Shown here one piece after another: positions 9,924-18,248 of a stretch of DNA of 64,000 nt. The position numbers and the translations under genes were made by a program. The notes beneath the pieces are model-generated. The model made no database searches. It was not told the origin of the DNA and worked only from the letters and a program-made list of their open reading frames with translations. How positions within the stretch are numbered: the first letter of the stretch is position 1; the number at the start of each line of letters is the position of its first letter. The stretch covers positions 2,746,501 to 2,810,500 of the forward strand of contig NZ_CP040871.1 in assembly GCF_006337105.1 (NCBI RefSeq), read 5' to 3'. This DNA comes from Thermomonas aquatica (GTDB lineage: Bacteria > Pseudomonadota > Gammaproteobacteria > Xanthomonadales > Xanthomonadaceae).

Positions 9924-10805
9924 TCAGACCTGCATCGCCTTCGCCACTTCCGCGGCGTAGTCCTCGACCACCTTCTCGATGCCTTCGCCGACCACCAGGC
10001 GCTGGAAGCCGGCCACGTCGGCGCCGGCGCCCTTCAGCACGGCTTCCACGGTCTTGTCGGAATCCAGCACGTAGTTCTGGCCGTACAGGCTCACTTCGTT
10101 GACGATCTTGGCGATCTTGCCGCCGATGATCTTCTCGAGGATCTCGGCCGGCTTCTGCTTGTCCTTCTCGGACATCTTGGCCAGTTCGATTTCCTTTTCC
10201 TTCGCCACGAAGTCGGCCGGGACGTCGGCCTGCTTGTTGTACGGCGGGTTCATCGCGGCGACGTGCATGGCCAGGCCCGAGGCCAGTTCGGCGTTGCCGC
10301 CGGCCAGGTCGACCAGCACGCCGATCTTGCCGTTGGTGTGCACGTAGGCGCCGACGGTATTGCTGCCGTCGACCTTGGCTAGGCGGCGGATCTGGATGTT
10401 CTCGCCCAGCTTCTGCACGGCGGTGGCGCGGGCTTCCTCGACGGTCTCGCCGGAGGCCAGCTTGGCGGCCTTCAGCGCTTCCACATCGGCGGCGCCGGAG
10501 GCCAGCGCGGCGTCGGCGACGGTCTGCACGAAGTTCTTGAAGTTGACGTCGTTGGCGACGAAGTCGGTCTCGGAGTTGACCTCGACCAGCACGGCCTTGC
10601 CGCCGGCCTGGGCCACGCCGATGCGGCCTTCGGCGGCCACGCGGTCGGCCTTCTTGTCGGCCTTGGCGGCGCCGGACTTGCGCAGCGCCTCGGCCGCCGC
10701 GTCGATGTCGCCGTTGGTTTCGCTGAGTGCCTTCTTGCACTCCATCATGCCGGCGCCGGTGCGCTCGCGCAGTTCCTTGACCAGGGAAGCGGTGATTTCA
10801 GCCAT
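9924..10805 (-). CDS. tsf: Tsf, elongation factor Ts
   Basis: Guanine-nucleotide exchange factor for EF-Tu. 293 aa. The N-terminal EF-Tu-binding helix pair reads [20 protein letters not shown] and KKAL; the core contains the conserved [11 protein letters not shown] segment. It is the second gene of the classic rpsB-tsf pair; the 105-nt gap to rpsB contains two short hairpins. Confidence 0.98.
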   Translation of the reverse strand: MAEITASLVKELRERTGAGMMECKKALSETNGDIDAAAEALRKSGAAKADKKADRVAAEGRIGVAQAGGKAVLVEVNSETDFVANDVNFKNFVQTVADAALASGAADVEALKAAKLASGETVEEARATAVQKLGENIQIRRLAKVDGSNTVGAYVHTNGKIGVLVDLAGGNAELASGLAMHVAAMNPPYNKQADVPADFVAKEKEIELAKMSEKDKQKPAEILEKIIGGKIAKIVNEVSLYGQNYVLDSDKTVEAVLKGAGADVAGFQRLVVGEGIEKVVEDYAAEVAKAMQV

Positions 10806-10831
10806 GGGGATACCTTCGATGTAATGAGTCG

Positions 10832-10895
10832 GGCGGGCGCCTGGCCCGCCAATGTGTCGCGTTGCCTGCGTCGCGGCCGCACGGCTTGGTGCGGC
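10832..10895 (-). other. Two hairpins in the rpsB-tsf intercistronic gap
   Basis: Two perfect 7-bp inverted repeats lie between the rpsB stop and the tsf start: 10876-10882 with 10889-10895 (6-nt loop), and 10832-10838 with 10844-10850 (5-nt loop). Neither is followed by a T-run, so they are not standard terminators. They could stabilise or attenuate the downstream tsf message, as intercistronic structure does in other rpsB-tsf operons; that role is inferred. Confidence 0.45.
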
Positions 10896-10910
10896 TGCGT
10901 GACGTTGCGG

Positions 10911-11714
10911 TTACTCGGCCTTCGGCGCGGCGTCGTCGGTCGCGGCGGCCTTCTTGGCCGGTGCGCGGCGGGCCGGCTTCTTGTCGCCGTCCGCGGCGAA
11001 GTCTTCCTCGCGCACGCTGGCGGCGGACGGGGTGGCGGCCTTGCCTTCCAGCACGGCGTCGGCGGCGGCGCCGGCGTACAGCTGCACGGCACGGATGGCG
11101 TCGTCGTTGCCCGGGATGGCGTAGTCGACCAGGTTCGGGTCGTAGTTGGTGTCGACCACCGCGATCACCGGGATGCCGAGCTTCTTGGCTTCCTTGATGG
11201 CGATGTCTTCATGGCCGATGTCGATCACGAACAGGGCGTCCGGCAGGCGGTTCATGTCCTTGATGCCGCCCAGCGAGGCTTCCAGCTTGTCGCGCTCGCG
11301 GCGCAGGCCCATCACTTCGTGCTTGACCAGCTTCTGGAAGGTGCCGTCGGTTTCCGCGGCCTCCAGTTCCTTCAGGCGGGCGACCGACTTCTTCACGGTG
11401 GCGAAGTTGGTCAGCGAGCCGCCCAGCCAGCGCTGGGTCATGTACGGCATGCCGCAACGGGTCGCCTCTTCCTTGATCGGGTCGCGCGCGCTGCGCTTGG
11501 TGCCCACGAACAGGATGGTGCCGCGCTTCTGCGCCACGCCGCTGATGAAGTTCATCGCGTCGTTGAACAGCGGGACGGTCTTCTCGAGGTTGATGATGTG
11601 GATCTTGCCGCGGGCGCCGAAGATGTACGGGCCCATCTTGGGGTTCCAGTAGCGGGTCTGGTGGCCGAAATGGACGCCGGCTTCCAGCATCTGGCGCATG
11701 GTGATCTGGGGCAT
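10911..11714 (-). CDS. rpsB: RpsB, 30S ribosomal protein S2
   Basis: Small-subunit ribosomal protein. 267 aa, somewhat longer than E. coli S2 because of an Ala/Lys-rich tail ([20 protein letters not shown]). The start is typical: [23 protein letters not shown] 11714 has AGGAG 8 nt upstream. Preceded by a long untranslated leader. Confidence 0.98.
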   Translation of the reverse strand: MPQITMRQMLEAGVHFGHQTRYWNPKMGPYIFGARGKIHIINLEKTVPLFNDAMNFISGVAQKRGTILFVGTKRSARDPIKEEATRCGMPYMTQRWLGGSLTNFATVKKSVARLKELEAAETDGTFQKLVKHEVMGLRRERDKLEASLGGIKDMNRLPDALFVIDIGHEDIAIKEAKKLGIPVIAVVDTNYDPNLVDYAIPGNDDAIRAVQLYAGAAADAVLEGKAATPSAASVREEDFAADGDKKPARRAPAKKAAATDDAAPKAE

Positions 11715-11887
11715 TGCAGTAACTCCTGAACAATGGAACCGGCCGCCGATCGTTGCGGCGGGGCAATGGTTCCGGGGTTGGGCCTCCCTGCCGTCACTGC
11801 GTCCGAACTCCTTGCGGAGCACCCCGGCGCAGGGGTTGTCGACAGGTGTGGATTTGCCGGTGTCGCCCGACATGGCGGCGGTAAAGC
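11715..11887 (-). promoter_or_regulatory. rpsB 5' leader, candidate S2 autoregulatory region
   Basis: If the promoter at 11894-11922 is right, rpsB has an untranslated leader of about 170 nt. Leaders of similar length upstream of rpsB in gammaproteobacteria are bound by S2 for feedback repression. No detailed fold was computed, so the function is inferred from position, length and gene identity only. Confidence 0.45.
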
Positions 11888-11893
11888 CTTGAA

Positions 11894-11922
11894 AGTATGG
11901 CGCAAAAAGTGGATCGGGGCAA
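11894..11922 (-). promoter_or_regulatory. rpsB promoter candidate
   Basis: On the minus strand TTGCCC (plus 11917-11922) is separated by exactly 17 bp from CATACT (plus 11894-11899). Both hexamers match sigma-70 consensus at four of six positions and lie in the AT-richest part of the rpsB-map gap. The rest of this 383-bp intergenic region holds the rpsB leader, a long inverted repeat and the map promoter; no gene was seen in it. Confidence 0.55.
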
Positions 11923-11934
11923 TCCGTGGGCAGT

Positions 11935-12045
11935 CGGGCCGCCGGCCGGGGCGTGAGCACGCCGCTCGGTCCAGTCGTCCAGGATCGATCTTGCGGGCGC
12001 GGGCCATCCATGACCCGCTCGGTTCGCGCCCCGGCCGGCGGCCCG
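11935..12045. repeat. 19-bp perfect inverted repeat in the rpsB-map divergent gap
   Basis: Arms at 11935-11953 and 12027-12045 are perfect reverse complements (core CCGGCCGG) separated by 73 bp. The loop also holds CCGCTCGGT twice (11962-11970 and 12015-12023). It lies between the rpsB promoter and the map promoter, so it is transcribed by neither predicted mRNA. It may be a palindromic intergenic repeat, a long operator pair or a cruciform. No T-run follows either arm. Confidence 0.6.
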
Positions 12046-12085
12046 GCTGCGTCGCCCTGCGCGGCACTGCAGAGGCCGGATCGGC

Positions 12086-12091
12086 GATAAT
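12086..12091 (+). promoter_or_regulatory. map -10 element predicting a leaderless mRNA
   Basis: GATAAT (five of six positions match TATAAT) ends 6 nt before the map ATG, so transcription would start on or next to the A of the start codon. No Shine-Dalgarno sequence is present in the preceding 20 nt. No good -35 hexamer was found at 17 bp. Confidence 0.55.
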
Positions 12092-12097
12092 CCGCCC

Positions 12098-12874
12098 ATG
12101 AGCATCAACCTGAAAACCGCCGCCGACCTCGAGAAGATGCGCGAAGCCGGCCGCCTGGCCGCCGAAGTGCTGCAGGTGGTCGCCCCGTTCGTGAAGCCGG
12201 GGGTGACCACCGAGGAACTGGACCGCATCTGCCACGACCACATCGTCAACGTGCAGGGCGCGATCCCGGCCAACGTCGGCTACCGCGGCTTCCCCAAGAC
12301 CGTGTGCACCTCGGTCAACAATGTGATCTGCCACGGCATCCCCAGCGAATCCAAGGTGCTGAAGGACGGCGACATCGTCAACATCGACGTCACCGTGATC
12401 AAGGACGGCTGGCACGGCGACACCAGCCGCATGTACTTCGTCGGCACCCCGTCGGTGATGGCCAGGCGACTGGTCGAGGTGACCCGCGAGGCGATGTTCC
12501 GCGGCATCCGCGCGGTCAGGCCGGGCGCGACCCTGGGCGATGTCGGCCACGCGATCCAGCAGTACGCCGAATCCGAGCGCTTCAGCGTGGTCCGCGAGTA
12601 CTGCGGCCACGGCATCGGCAAGGTCTACCACGACGACCCGCAGGTGCTGCACTACGGCCGCCCTGGCGAGGGCGTGGTGCTGAAGGAAGGCATGACCTTC
12701 ACCATCGAACCGATGATCAACGAAGGCGCGCGCCACACCAAGCTGCTGCCGGACGGCTGGACGGTGGTCACCAAGGACCGCAAGTTGTCGGCGCAGTGGG
12801 AGCACACCGTCGCGGTCACCGCCGACGGCGCGGAGATCCTGACCCGCCTGCCGGGCGACGACAACGACCTGTGA
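12098..12874 (+). CDS. map: Map, type I methionine aminopeptidase
   Basis: Removes the initiator methionine from nascent proteins; dinuclear metal enzyme. 258 aa. Metal ligands lie in the segments [18 protein letters not shown] (two Asp), [11 protein letters not shown] (His), FTIEPMIN (Glu) and WEHTVAVT (Glu), in the family order. It is divergent from rpsB, as in many gammaproteobacteria. Its TGA overlaps the glnD GTG. Confidence 0.97.
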   Translation: MSINLKTAADLEKMREAGRLAAEVLQVVAPFVKPGVTTEELDRICHDHIVNVQGAIPANVGYRGFPKTVCTSVNNVICHGIPSESKVLKDGDIVNIDVTVIKDGWHGDTSRMYFVGTPSVMARRLVEVTREAMFRGIRAVRPGATLGDVGHAIQQYAESERFSVVREYCGHGIGKVYHDDPQVLHYGRPGEGVVLKEGMTFTIEPMINEGARHTKLLPDGWTVVTKDRKLSAQWEHTVAVTADGAEILTRLPGDDNDL

Positions 12875-15498
12875 GTACCCACGCGGCGGCCGACACGACT
12901 GCGGCTTCCGTTGATGTCCCGGCGGGCGCCGACGGCGATGCCGCCTGGGCCGCGGCTACCCGCGCGGTGCTGGCGCAGGCCGACGCGAAGCTGGCCAGGC
13001 GCTTCGACGGCGGCGAGATCGTCGACAAGCTGGTCGCGCTGCGCACGCGTGCGGTCGATGAAGTGATCCGCGCCGGGTGGCAGCGCTGCATCCCGGCCGG
13101 TGCCGGGCTCGCGCTGTTCGCGGTCGGCGGCTACGGCCGCGGCGAACTGTTCCCGCATTCGGACATCGACCTGCTGGTGCTCGCCGATGGCGATGTGCAG
13201 CAGGCGCAGCAGCCCGCGCTGGCACGCTTCCTCGCCTTGCTGTGGGATGCCGGCCTGCAGGCGAGCCAGGCGGTGCGTTCGCCCGCGCAGTGCACCGAGG
13301 CCAGCGCTGACCAGACCGTGCTCACCGCGTTGATCGAAGCGCGCCCGCTGGTGGCCGGCGAGGCCGCGCAGCAGGGCCTGCGCGACGCGGTTTCGCCCGA
13401 ACGGGTCTGGCCGGCGCGGGCCTTCTTCGAGGCCAAGGTGCGCGAGCAGGCGCAGCGCCACGCGCGCTTCGGCGACACCAGCGACAACCTCGAACCCAAT
13501 CTCAAGGACGGCCCCGGCGGCCTGCGCGACCTGCACACGCTGGGCTGGATGGCGCTGCGCAGCTTCGGCGTGCGCGAGCTGGATCCGCTGGTCGGGCTGG
13601 ACCACCTCGGTGCCGACGAAGCCGTCGCGCTGGATCGCGAACGGCGTGCGCTCGGGCGCCTGCGCTTCGGCCTGCACCTGGTCGCCGGGCGGCGCGAGGA
13701 ACGCCTGCGCTTCGATTTCCAGAAACTGCTGGCCGAGCGCCTGGGCTACGCCGACGACGGCGATTCGCTGGCGGTCGAGAAGATGATGCAGGGCTTCTAC
13801 CGCAGCGCGGCGATCGTGCGGCGGATCAACGACCGCCTGCTGCAGCGCTTCGAGGAACATTTCGACGGCGCCGCCGAGCCGCAGGCGCTTGACGACGACC
13901 TCGAGCTGCGCCGCGGTTACCTCGCCACCCGCAAGCCGGGCTGGTTGCTGGAAGACACGGCAAACGTGTTCGCGCTGTTCGCGGCCTGGGCGGCCGACAC
14001 GTCGCTGCGCGGCTTGCATTCGCAGACCGCACGCGAACTGGCGCGCGCCTTGCCCGGGATCCAGGAATACGCGAAGGCGTCGCCAGCCTTGCGCGAAGCC
14101 TTCATGCAACTGCTGCGCGGCCCGCAGCCGGTGAAGACGCTGGAACGGATGACCCGGCTCGGCGTGCTCGGGCGCTGGATCCCCGCGTTCGCGCAGGTGT
14201 CCGGGCGCATGCAGTTCGACCTGTTCCACGTCTACACCGTGGACCAGCACACGCTGGCGGTGCTGAAGAACCTGGCCGCGTTCGCCTCCGGCGAGGCGGA
14301 CGAACGCTTCGCCGTCGCGCATACGGTCTGGCCGCAGCTGCGCAAGCCGGAACTGCTGCTGCTGGCCGGCCTGTTCCACGACATCGGCAAGGGCCGCGGC
14401 GGCGACCATTCCGAACTCGGCGCGGTCGATGCGCGCGAGTTCTGCGAGGCGATGGGCCTGATCGAAGCCGATACCGCGCTGGTCGAATGGCTGGTGCGCA
14501 AGCACCTGCTGATGTCGGTGACCGCGCAGAAGCAGGACATCACCGATCCCGAGGTGATCCACCGCTTCGCCGCGCTGGTCGAGGATCGCCAGCGCCTGGA
14601 TTGCCTGTACCTGCTGACCTGCGCGGACATCGCCGGTACCTCGCCGAAGCTGTGGAATGCGTGGAAGGACCGGCTGCTGGCCGACCTGCACACGGCGACG
14701 CGCCTCGCGTTGCGGCGCGGGCTGGAGCATCCGGTCGCGGCGGACGAACGCATCGACGAAAACCGCGCCACCGCCGGCATGCTGCTGTCCGAGGAAGGCC
14801 TCGACGACGACGTCATCGACGCCGTCTTCGCGCGCATGCCGCGCGACAATTTCCTGCGCAGTCGCCCCGAACAGATCGCCTGGCAGGCCAATGCGTTGCG
14901 CGATGTGGCGGCAGGCGAGACCGTCGTGCGTGCGCGCCAGCTCGGCGGCAGTGGCTATGAAGTGCTGGTGCATGCGCCGGATCGCGATGGCCTGTTCGCG
15001 GCGATCGTGATCGGGCTGGATCGCGCCGGCCTGGCCATCCTGCAGGCGCGCGCGCTGGACGGCCCGGACGCCACCATCTTCGACACCTTCCACGTGTTGC
15101 CGAACGACCCGCGGCACGCGCCTGCGCCGGCGCAGATCGAAACCAGCCTGCAGCGCGTGCTGGCCGGCGACCTGGGCCGCGTGCTGCCCGCGCGGCGCAG
15201 CCAGCCGCGCCATCTGCGCCATTTCCGCATCGTCCCGCAGGTCGGGTTCGCCGAGGCGGAGGCCGGCCGCACCCTGGTCAGCATCGTCTGCAACGATCGT
15301 CCGGGCCTGCTCGCCGACATCGCGCGCGTGCTGCGCGAGCAGCGCCTGCGCGTGCACGATGCGCGCATCGCCACCTTCGGCGAACGCGCCGAGGACATGT
15401 TCCAGATCAGCGACGAGCACGACCGCCCGTTGCCCGACCCCCAACGCCAGTCGTTGCGCGACGCGCTGCTGGCCGCACTCGACGGAGACCCGCGATGA
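12871..15498 (+). CDS. glnD: GlnD, bifunctional uridylyltransferase/uridylyl-removing enzyme
   Basis: Sensor of glutamine that uridylylates or de-uridylylates PII proteins (GlnB/GlnK) to control nitrogen metabolism. 875 aa. Domains in order: nucleotidyltransferase with [19 protein letters not shown] (about residues 85-105), GlnD linker, HD hydrolase domain with [19 protein letters not shown] (about 500-520), and two C-terminal ACT domains ([34 protein letters not shown]). GTG 12871 overlaps the map stop as GTGA. The 3' end overlaps dapD by 4 nt. Confidence 0.96.
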   Translation: MSTHAAADTTAASVDVPAGADGDAAWAAATRAVLAQADAKLARRFDGGEIVDKLVALRTRAVDEVIRAGWQRCIPAGAGLALFAVGGYGRGELFPHSDIDLLVLADGDVQQAQQPALARFLALLWDAGLQASQAVRSPAQCTEASADQTVLTALIEARPLVAGEAAQQGLRDAVSPERVWPARAFFEAKVREQAQRHARFGDTSDNLEPNLKDGPGGLRDLHTLGWMALRSFGVRELDPLVGLDHLGADEAVALDRERRALGRLRFGLHLVAGRREERLRFDFQKLLAERLGYADDGDSLAVEKMMQGFYRSAAIVRRINDRLLQRFEEHFDGAAEPQALDDDLELRRGYLATRKPGWLLEDTANVFALFAAWAADTSLRGLHSQTARELARALPGIQEYAKASPALREAFMQLLRGPQPVKTLERMTRLGVLGRWIPAFAQVSGRMQFDLFHVYTVDQHTLAVLKNLAAFASGEADERFAVAHTVWPQLRKPELLLLAGLFHDIGKGRGGDHSELGAVDAREFCEAMGLIEADTALVEWLVRKHLLMSVTAQKQDITDPEVIHRFAALVEDRQRLDCLYLLTCADIAGTSPKLWNAWKDRLLADLHTATRLALRRGLEHPVAADERIDENRATAGMLLSEEGLDDDVIDAVFARMPRDNFLRSRPEQIAWQANALRDVAAGETVVRARQLGGSGYEVLVHAPDRDGLFAAIVIGLDRAGLAILQARALDGPDATIFDTFHVLPNDPRHAPAPAQIETSLQRVLAGDLGRVLPARRSQPRHLRHFRIVPQVGFAEAEAGRTLVSIVCNDRPGLLADIARVLREQRLRVHDARIATFGERAEDMFQISDEHDRPLPDPQRQSLRDALLAALDGDPR

Positions 15499-16421
15499 GC
15501 CCCGCCAAGCCCAACAAGAAGACCGCCGACGAGCAAGCCGCAGCGAAGCCGTCGCCCGCGAAGGCGCGCGCCGCCGCGCGTGCGGCGGAGATCGAAACAT
15601 TGCGCTTCGAGATCGAAAGCGCGTGGGAGCGCCGCGCCGCGCTGACCCCGGAAGAGATCGAGGGCGCCACCAGGCCTGCGGTGGATCGCGTCATCGAAGG
15701 CCTCGAGAAGGGCGACCTGCGCGTGGCCGAACCGGACGGCAACGGCGGCTGGGCGGTCAATGAATGGCTGAAGAAGGCGGTGCTGCTGTACTTCCGCACC
15801 CAGGAAATGGAATTGGTCGAAAGCTATCCGGCGCCGTTCTGGGACAAGGTGCCGGCGCGCTTCGCCGATTTCGACGAAGCCGATTTCCGCAAGCTCGGCG
15901 CGCGGGTGGTGCCGGGCGCGGTGGTGCGCGCGGGCAGCCACATCGGCAAGGACGTGGTGCTGATGCCGAGCTTCGTCAACATCGGCGCGCATGTCGGCGA
16001 AGGCACGATGGTCGATACCTGGGCCACGGTCGGCAGCTGCGCGCAGATCGGCAAGGGCTGCCACCTGTCCGGCGGCGCCGGCATCGGCGGCGTGCTGGAG
16101 CCGCTGCAGGCCAGCCCGACGATCATCGAGGACCATTGCTTCATCGGCGCGCGTTCGGAAGTGGTGGAAGGCTTCGTGGTCGGCCACCACAGCGTGATCG
16201 GCATGGGCGTGTTCCTCGGCCAGAGCACGCGCGTCTACAACCGCGCGACCGGCGAGATCAGCTATGGCCGGGTGCCGCCGTACAGCGTGGTCGTGTCCGG
16301 CCAGTTGCCGGCCAAGGACGGTTCGCATTCGCTGTACTGCGCGGTGATCGTCAAGCAGGTGGACGCGAAGACGCGCAGCAAGACCTCGGTCAACGAATTG
16401 CTGCGCGGGTTGGCCGACTGA
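15495..16421 (+). CDS. dapD: DapD, tetrahydrodipicolinate N-succinyltransferase
   Basis: Adds a succinyl group to tetrahydrodipicolinate in the succinylase branch of lysine/diaminopimelate synthesis. 308 aa, longer than the usual 275 because of about 30 Lys/Ala-rich N-terminal residues (ATG 15495, overlapping the glnD stop as ATGA). Left-handed beta-helix repeats run from [14 protein letters not shown] to [14 protein letters not shown]. The acyl-CoA region [16 protein letters not shown] is typical. Confidence 0.96.
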   Translation: MSPAKPNKKTADEQAAAKPSPAKARAAARAAEIETLRFEIESAWERRAALTPEEIEGATRPAVDRVIEGLEKGDLRVAEPDGNGGWAVNEWLKKAVLLYFRTQEMELVESYPAPFWDKVPARFADFDEADFRKLGARVVPGAVVRAGSHIGKDVVLMPSFVNIGAHVGEGTMVDTWATVGSCAQIGKGCHLSGGAGIGGVLEPLQASPTIIEDHCFIGARSEVVEGFVVGHHSVIGMGVFLGQSTRVYNRATGEISYGRVPPYSVVVSGQLPAKDGSHSLYCAVIVKQVDAKTRSKTSVNELLRGLAD

Positions 16422-16446
16422 GGTTCGGCATCGTCGCGAGGCTGGC

Positions 16447-16537
16447 CGGCAGGCGGTTTTCGCGACACCCGCAAGTACATCCATGTAGGCTCATCGGCGA
16501 CATCCATGTCGCCGATGGTCGCGAAAACCGCCTGCCG
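16447..16537. repeat. Compound palindromic intergenic element
   Basis: A perfect 20-bp inverted repeat (16447-16466 with 16518-16537) encloses two smaller hairpins that share the loop TCCA: TACA-TCCA-TGTA (16476-16487) and an 11-bp stem CATCGGCGACA/TGTCGCCGATG (16492-16502 with 16507-16517). The nested stem-in-stem design resembles REP-like intergenic elements. There is no T-run, so it is not a standard terminator. It lies between dapD and the yffB-type gene. Confidence 0.75.
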
Positions 16538-16561
16538 ACCATTCCCCCGGAGTTGTTCCGC

Positions 16562-16921
16562 ATGACGATCTTGTACGGCCTGAAGAACTGCGACACCTGC
16601 AGGAAGGCGCAGAACTGGCTGAAGCGCTTCGGCATCGACTATCGCTTCGTCGACTATCGCGACGAGCGGCAGGCGCCGGAAACGCTCATCGCATGGAAAG
16701 ACGCGGCGGGCAGCTGGGATTTGCTGATCAACAAGTCCTCGACGACTTGGCGCGAGCTACCGCCGAACCGCAAGGCGCCCGGCAGCGATGCCGAATGGAA
16801 GCTGCTGCTGAAGGAATATCCGCAGCTGATCCGCAGGCCTGTCGTCGTGCTCAACGACGGTTCGATGTCGCAGGGATTTTCGGACAACGGCTTCAAGAAA
16901 CTGTTCGGGATCGACAAGTGA
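16562..16921 (+). CDS. ArsC/Spx-family protein (YffB-like)
   Basis: Thioredoxin-fold protein of the ArsC superfamily, 119 aa. The redox-type motif NCDTCRKAQ is near the N-terminus, followed by a region typical of YffB ([33 protein letters not shown]). The same gene precedes dapE in E. coli, so context favours YffB rather than a true arsenate reductase; its substrate is unknown. A GGAG lies 9 nt before the ATG. Its TGA overlaps the dapE GTG. Confidence 0.88.
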   Translation: MTILYGLKNCDTCRKAQNWLKRFGIDYRFVDYRDERQAPETLIAWKDAAGSWDLLINKSSTTWRELPPNRKAPGSDAEWKLLLKEYPQLIRRPVVVLNDGSMSQGFSDNGFKKLFGIDK

Positions 16922-18078
16922 GCGACGTCTTCGCCCTGGCCTGCGACTTGATCGCGCGGCCTTCGGTGACGCCGGACGATGCTGGTTGCCAGCAACTGAT
17001 CGCGCAGCGCCTGCAGCGCGCCGGCTTCGCCATCGAACACCTGCGCTTCGGCGAGGTGGACAACCTGTGGGCGACGCACGGCAGCGGCGACGGCCCGGTA
17101 CTGGTGCTGCTCGGCCATACCGACGTGGTGCCGCCCGGCCCGCGCGACGCCTGGGCCAGCGATCCGTTCGCGCCGGAAGTGCGCGATGGCATGCTGTACG
17201 GCCGTGGCACGGCGGACATGAAGGGCAGCGTGGCGGCGTTCGTGGTCGCGCTGGAAAATTTCGTCGCCGCGCATCCGGGCCATGCGGGCACGGTGGCGCT
17301 GCTGCTGACCTCGGACGAAGAGGGCGATGCCGTCGATGGCGTGCGCAAGGTCGCCGACCTGTTCCGCGAACGCGGCCAGCGCATCGACTGGTGCATCACC
17401 GGCGAACCCTCGTCGAAGGCGATGCTCGGCGACCTGCTGCGCGTCGGTCGGCGCGGCACCTTGTCGGCCACGCTCACGGTGAAGGGCATCCAGGGCCACG
17501 TCGCCTATCCGGAGAAGGCGCGCAACCCGATCCACCAGGCGTTGCGGGCCTTGGCCGGGCTGGCGTGGAAGCAGTGGGACGCCGGCTATGAAAGCTTCCC
17601 GCCCACGTCGCTGCAAATCAGCAATTTCAACGCAGGTACCGGCGCCAACAACGTGATCCCCGGCGAAGCGAAGCTGCTGTTCAACCTGCGCTACAACCCG
17701 CACTGGACCGCCGCGCAGCTGGAAGCGGAGTGCGAAAACCTGCTGCGCGAATACGGCCTGGAGTTCGACCTGCATTGGCATCGCGGCGGCGAACCGTTCT
17801 ACACGCCGGAAGGCCCGCTGCGTGCCGCCGCGCGCGAAGTGCTGGCGCGCTTCGCCGGCGCAGCGCCGGAGGAAAGCACCGGCGGCGGTACCTCGGATGC
17901 ACGCTTCATCGCCCCGCTGGGCGCGCAGTGCATCGAAGTCGGGCCGGTCAATGCCAGCATCCACAAGGTCGACGAGCATGTGCGCGTGGCGGACCTCGAG
18001 GCGCTGCCGGATCTGTACCTGGCCCTGCTCGAACGGTTGCTGGCGCAACCGTTGCGCGATGCCGCTTCGGCGGGTTAA
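16918..18078 (+). CDS. dapE: DapE, succinyl-diaminopimelate desuccinylase
   Basis: Hydrolyses N-succinyl-LL-diaminopimelate, two steps after DapD in lysine and peptidoglycan precursor synthesis. M20 dinuclear zinc amidohydrolase, 386 aa. Motifs: [11 protein letters not shown] (zinc His), [15 protein letters not shown] (bridging Asp), LTSDEEGDA (catalytic Glu), ITGEPSS, and [16 protein letters not shown] before the dimerisation lid. GTG 16918 overlaps the upstream stop as GTGA. The stop codon overlaps the ribosome-binding site of the asnB leader peptide. Confidence 0.96.
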   Translation: MSDVFALACDLIARPSVTPDDAGCQQLIAQRLQRAGFAIEHLRFGEVDNLWATHGSGDGPVLVLLGHTDVVPPGPRDAWASDPFAPEVRDGMLYGRGTADMKGSVAAFVVALENFVAAHPGHAGTVALLLTSDEEGDAVDGVRKVADLFRERGQRIDWCITGEPSSKAMLGDLLRVGRRGTLSATLTVKGIQGHVAYPEKARNPIHQALRALAGLAWKQWDAGYESFPPTSLQISNFNAGTGANNVIPGEAKLLFNLRYNPHWTAAQLEAECENLLREYGLEFDLHWHRGGEPFYTPEGPLRAAAREVLARFAGAAPEESTGGGTSDARFIAPLGAQCIEVGPVNASIHKVDEHVRVADLEALPDLYLALLERLLAQPLRDAASAG

Positions 18079-18087
18079 GGTCGGCCC

Positions 18088-18153
18088 ATGAGCTTCCAGC
18101 GCGCCGAAAATAATAATCGTCTGAACGCCAGCCCCCCGCGGGTCGGCGATTAG
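18088..18153 (+). CDS. Candidate asnB leader peptide with asparagine codons
   Basis: A 21-codon open frame with AAGG (18077-18080) 7 nt before its ATG and a TAG stop at 18151-18153. Codons 8-10 are three consecutive AAT (Asn), followed by Arg, Leu and another Asn: E-N-N-N-R-L-N. Four of 21 residues are Asn, and AAT is a strikingly AT-rich choice in this GC-rich sequence. It lies just ahead of alternative hairpins, a terminator and asnB, which makes Asn, the product of asnB, the logical signal. Not experimentally verified. Confidence 0.8.
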   Translation: MSFQRAENNNRLNASPPRVGD

Positions 18154-18215
18154 CGCGCGCGTCACACGCTGATCTTCCCGAAGCCCGCACTGCGAAGTGC
18201 GGGCTTCTTCGTTTT
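18102..18215 (+). promoter_or_regulatory. Predicted transcription attenuator of asnB
   Basis: Four segments fit the his/trp-type scheme. Segment 1 (18102-18107, CGCCGA), just before the Asn codons, pairs with segment 2a (18143-18148, TCGGCG). Segment 2b (18138-18143, GCGGGT) pairs with segment 3 (18183-18188, GCCCGC). Segment 3 is also inside the 5' arm of an 11-bp terminator stem (18180-18190 with 18197-18207) followed by TTCGTTTT. A ribosome stalled on the Asn codons would cover segment 1 and allow 2:3, blocking the terminator; one reaching the stop would cover segment 2 and allow termination. Confidence 0.75.
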
Positions 18216-18248
18216 CCCCTCCCGAAATTCCCCTCAAGGACTTCCACG

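Noticed and set aside
16447..16537. Intrinsic terminator between dapD and the yffB-type gene
   Set aside because: Strong stems but no T-run on either strand; better described as a palindromic intergenic element.
16562..16921. True arsenate reductase
   Set aside because: The family is ArsC-like, but the position before dapE and sequence fit YffB, and no ars genes are near.
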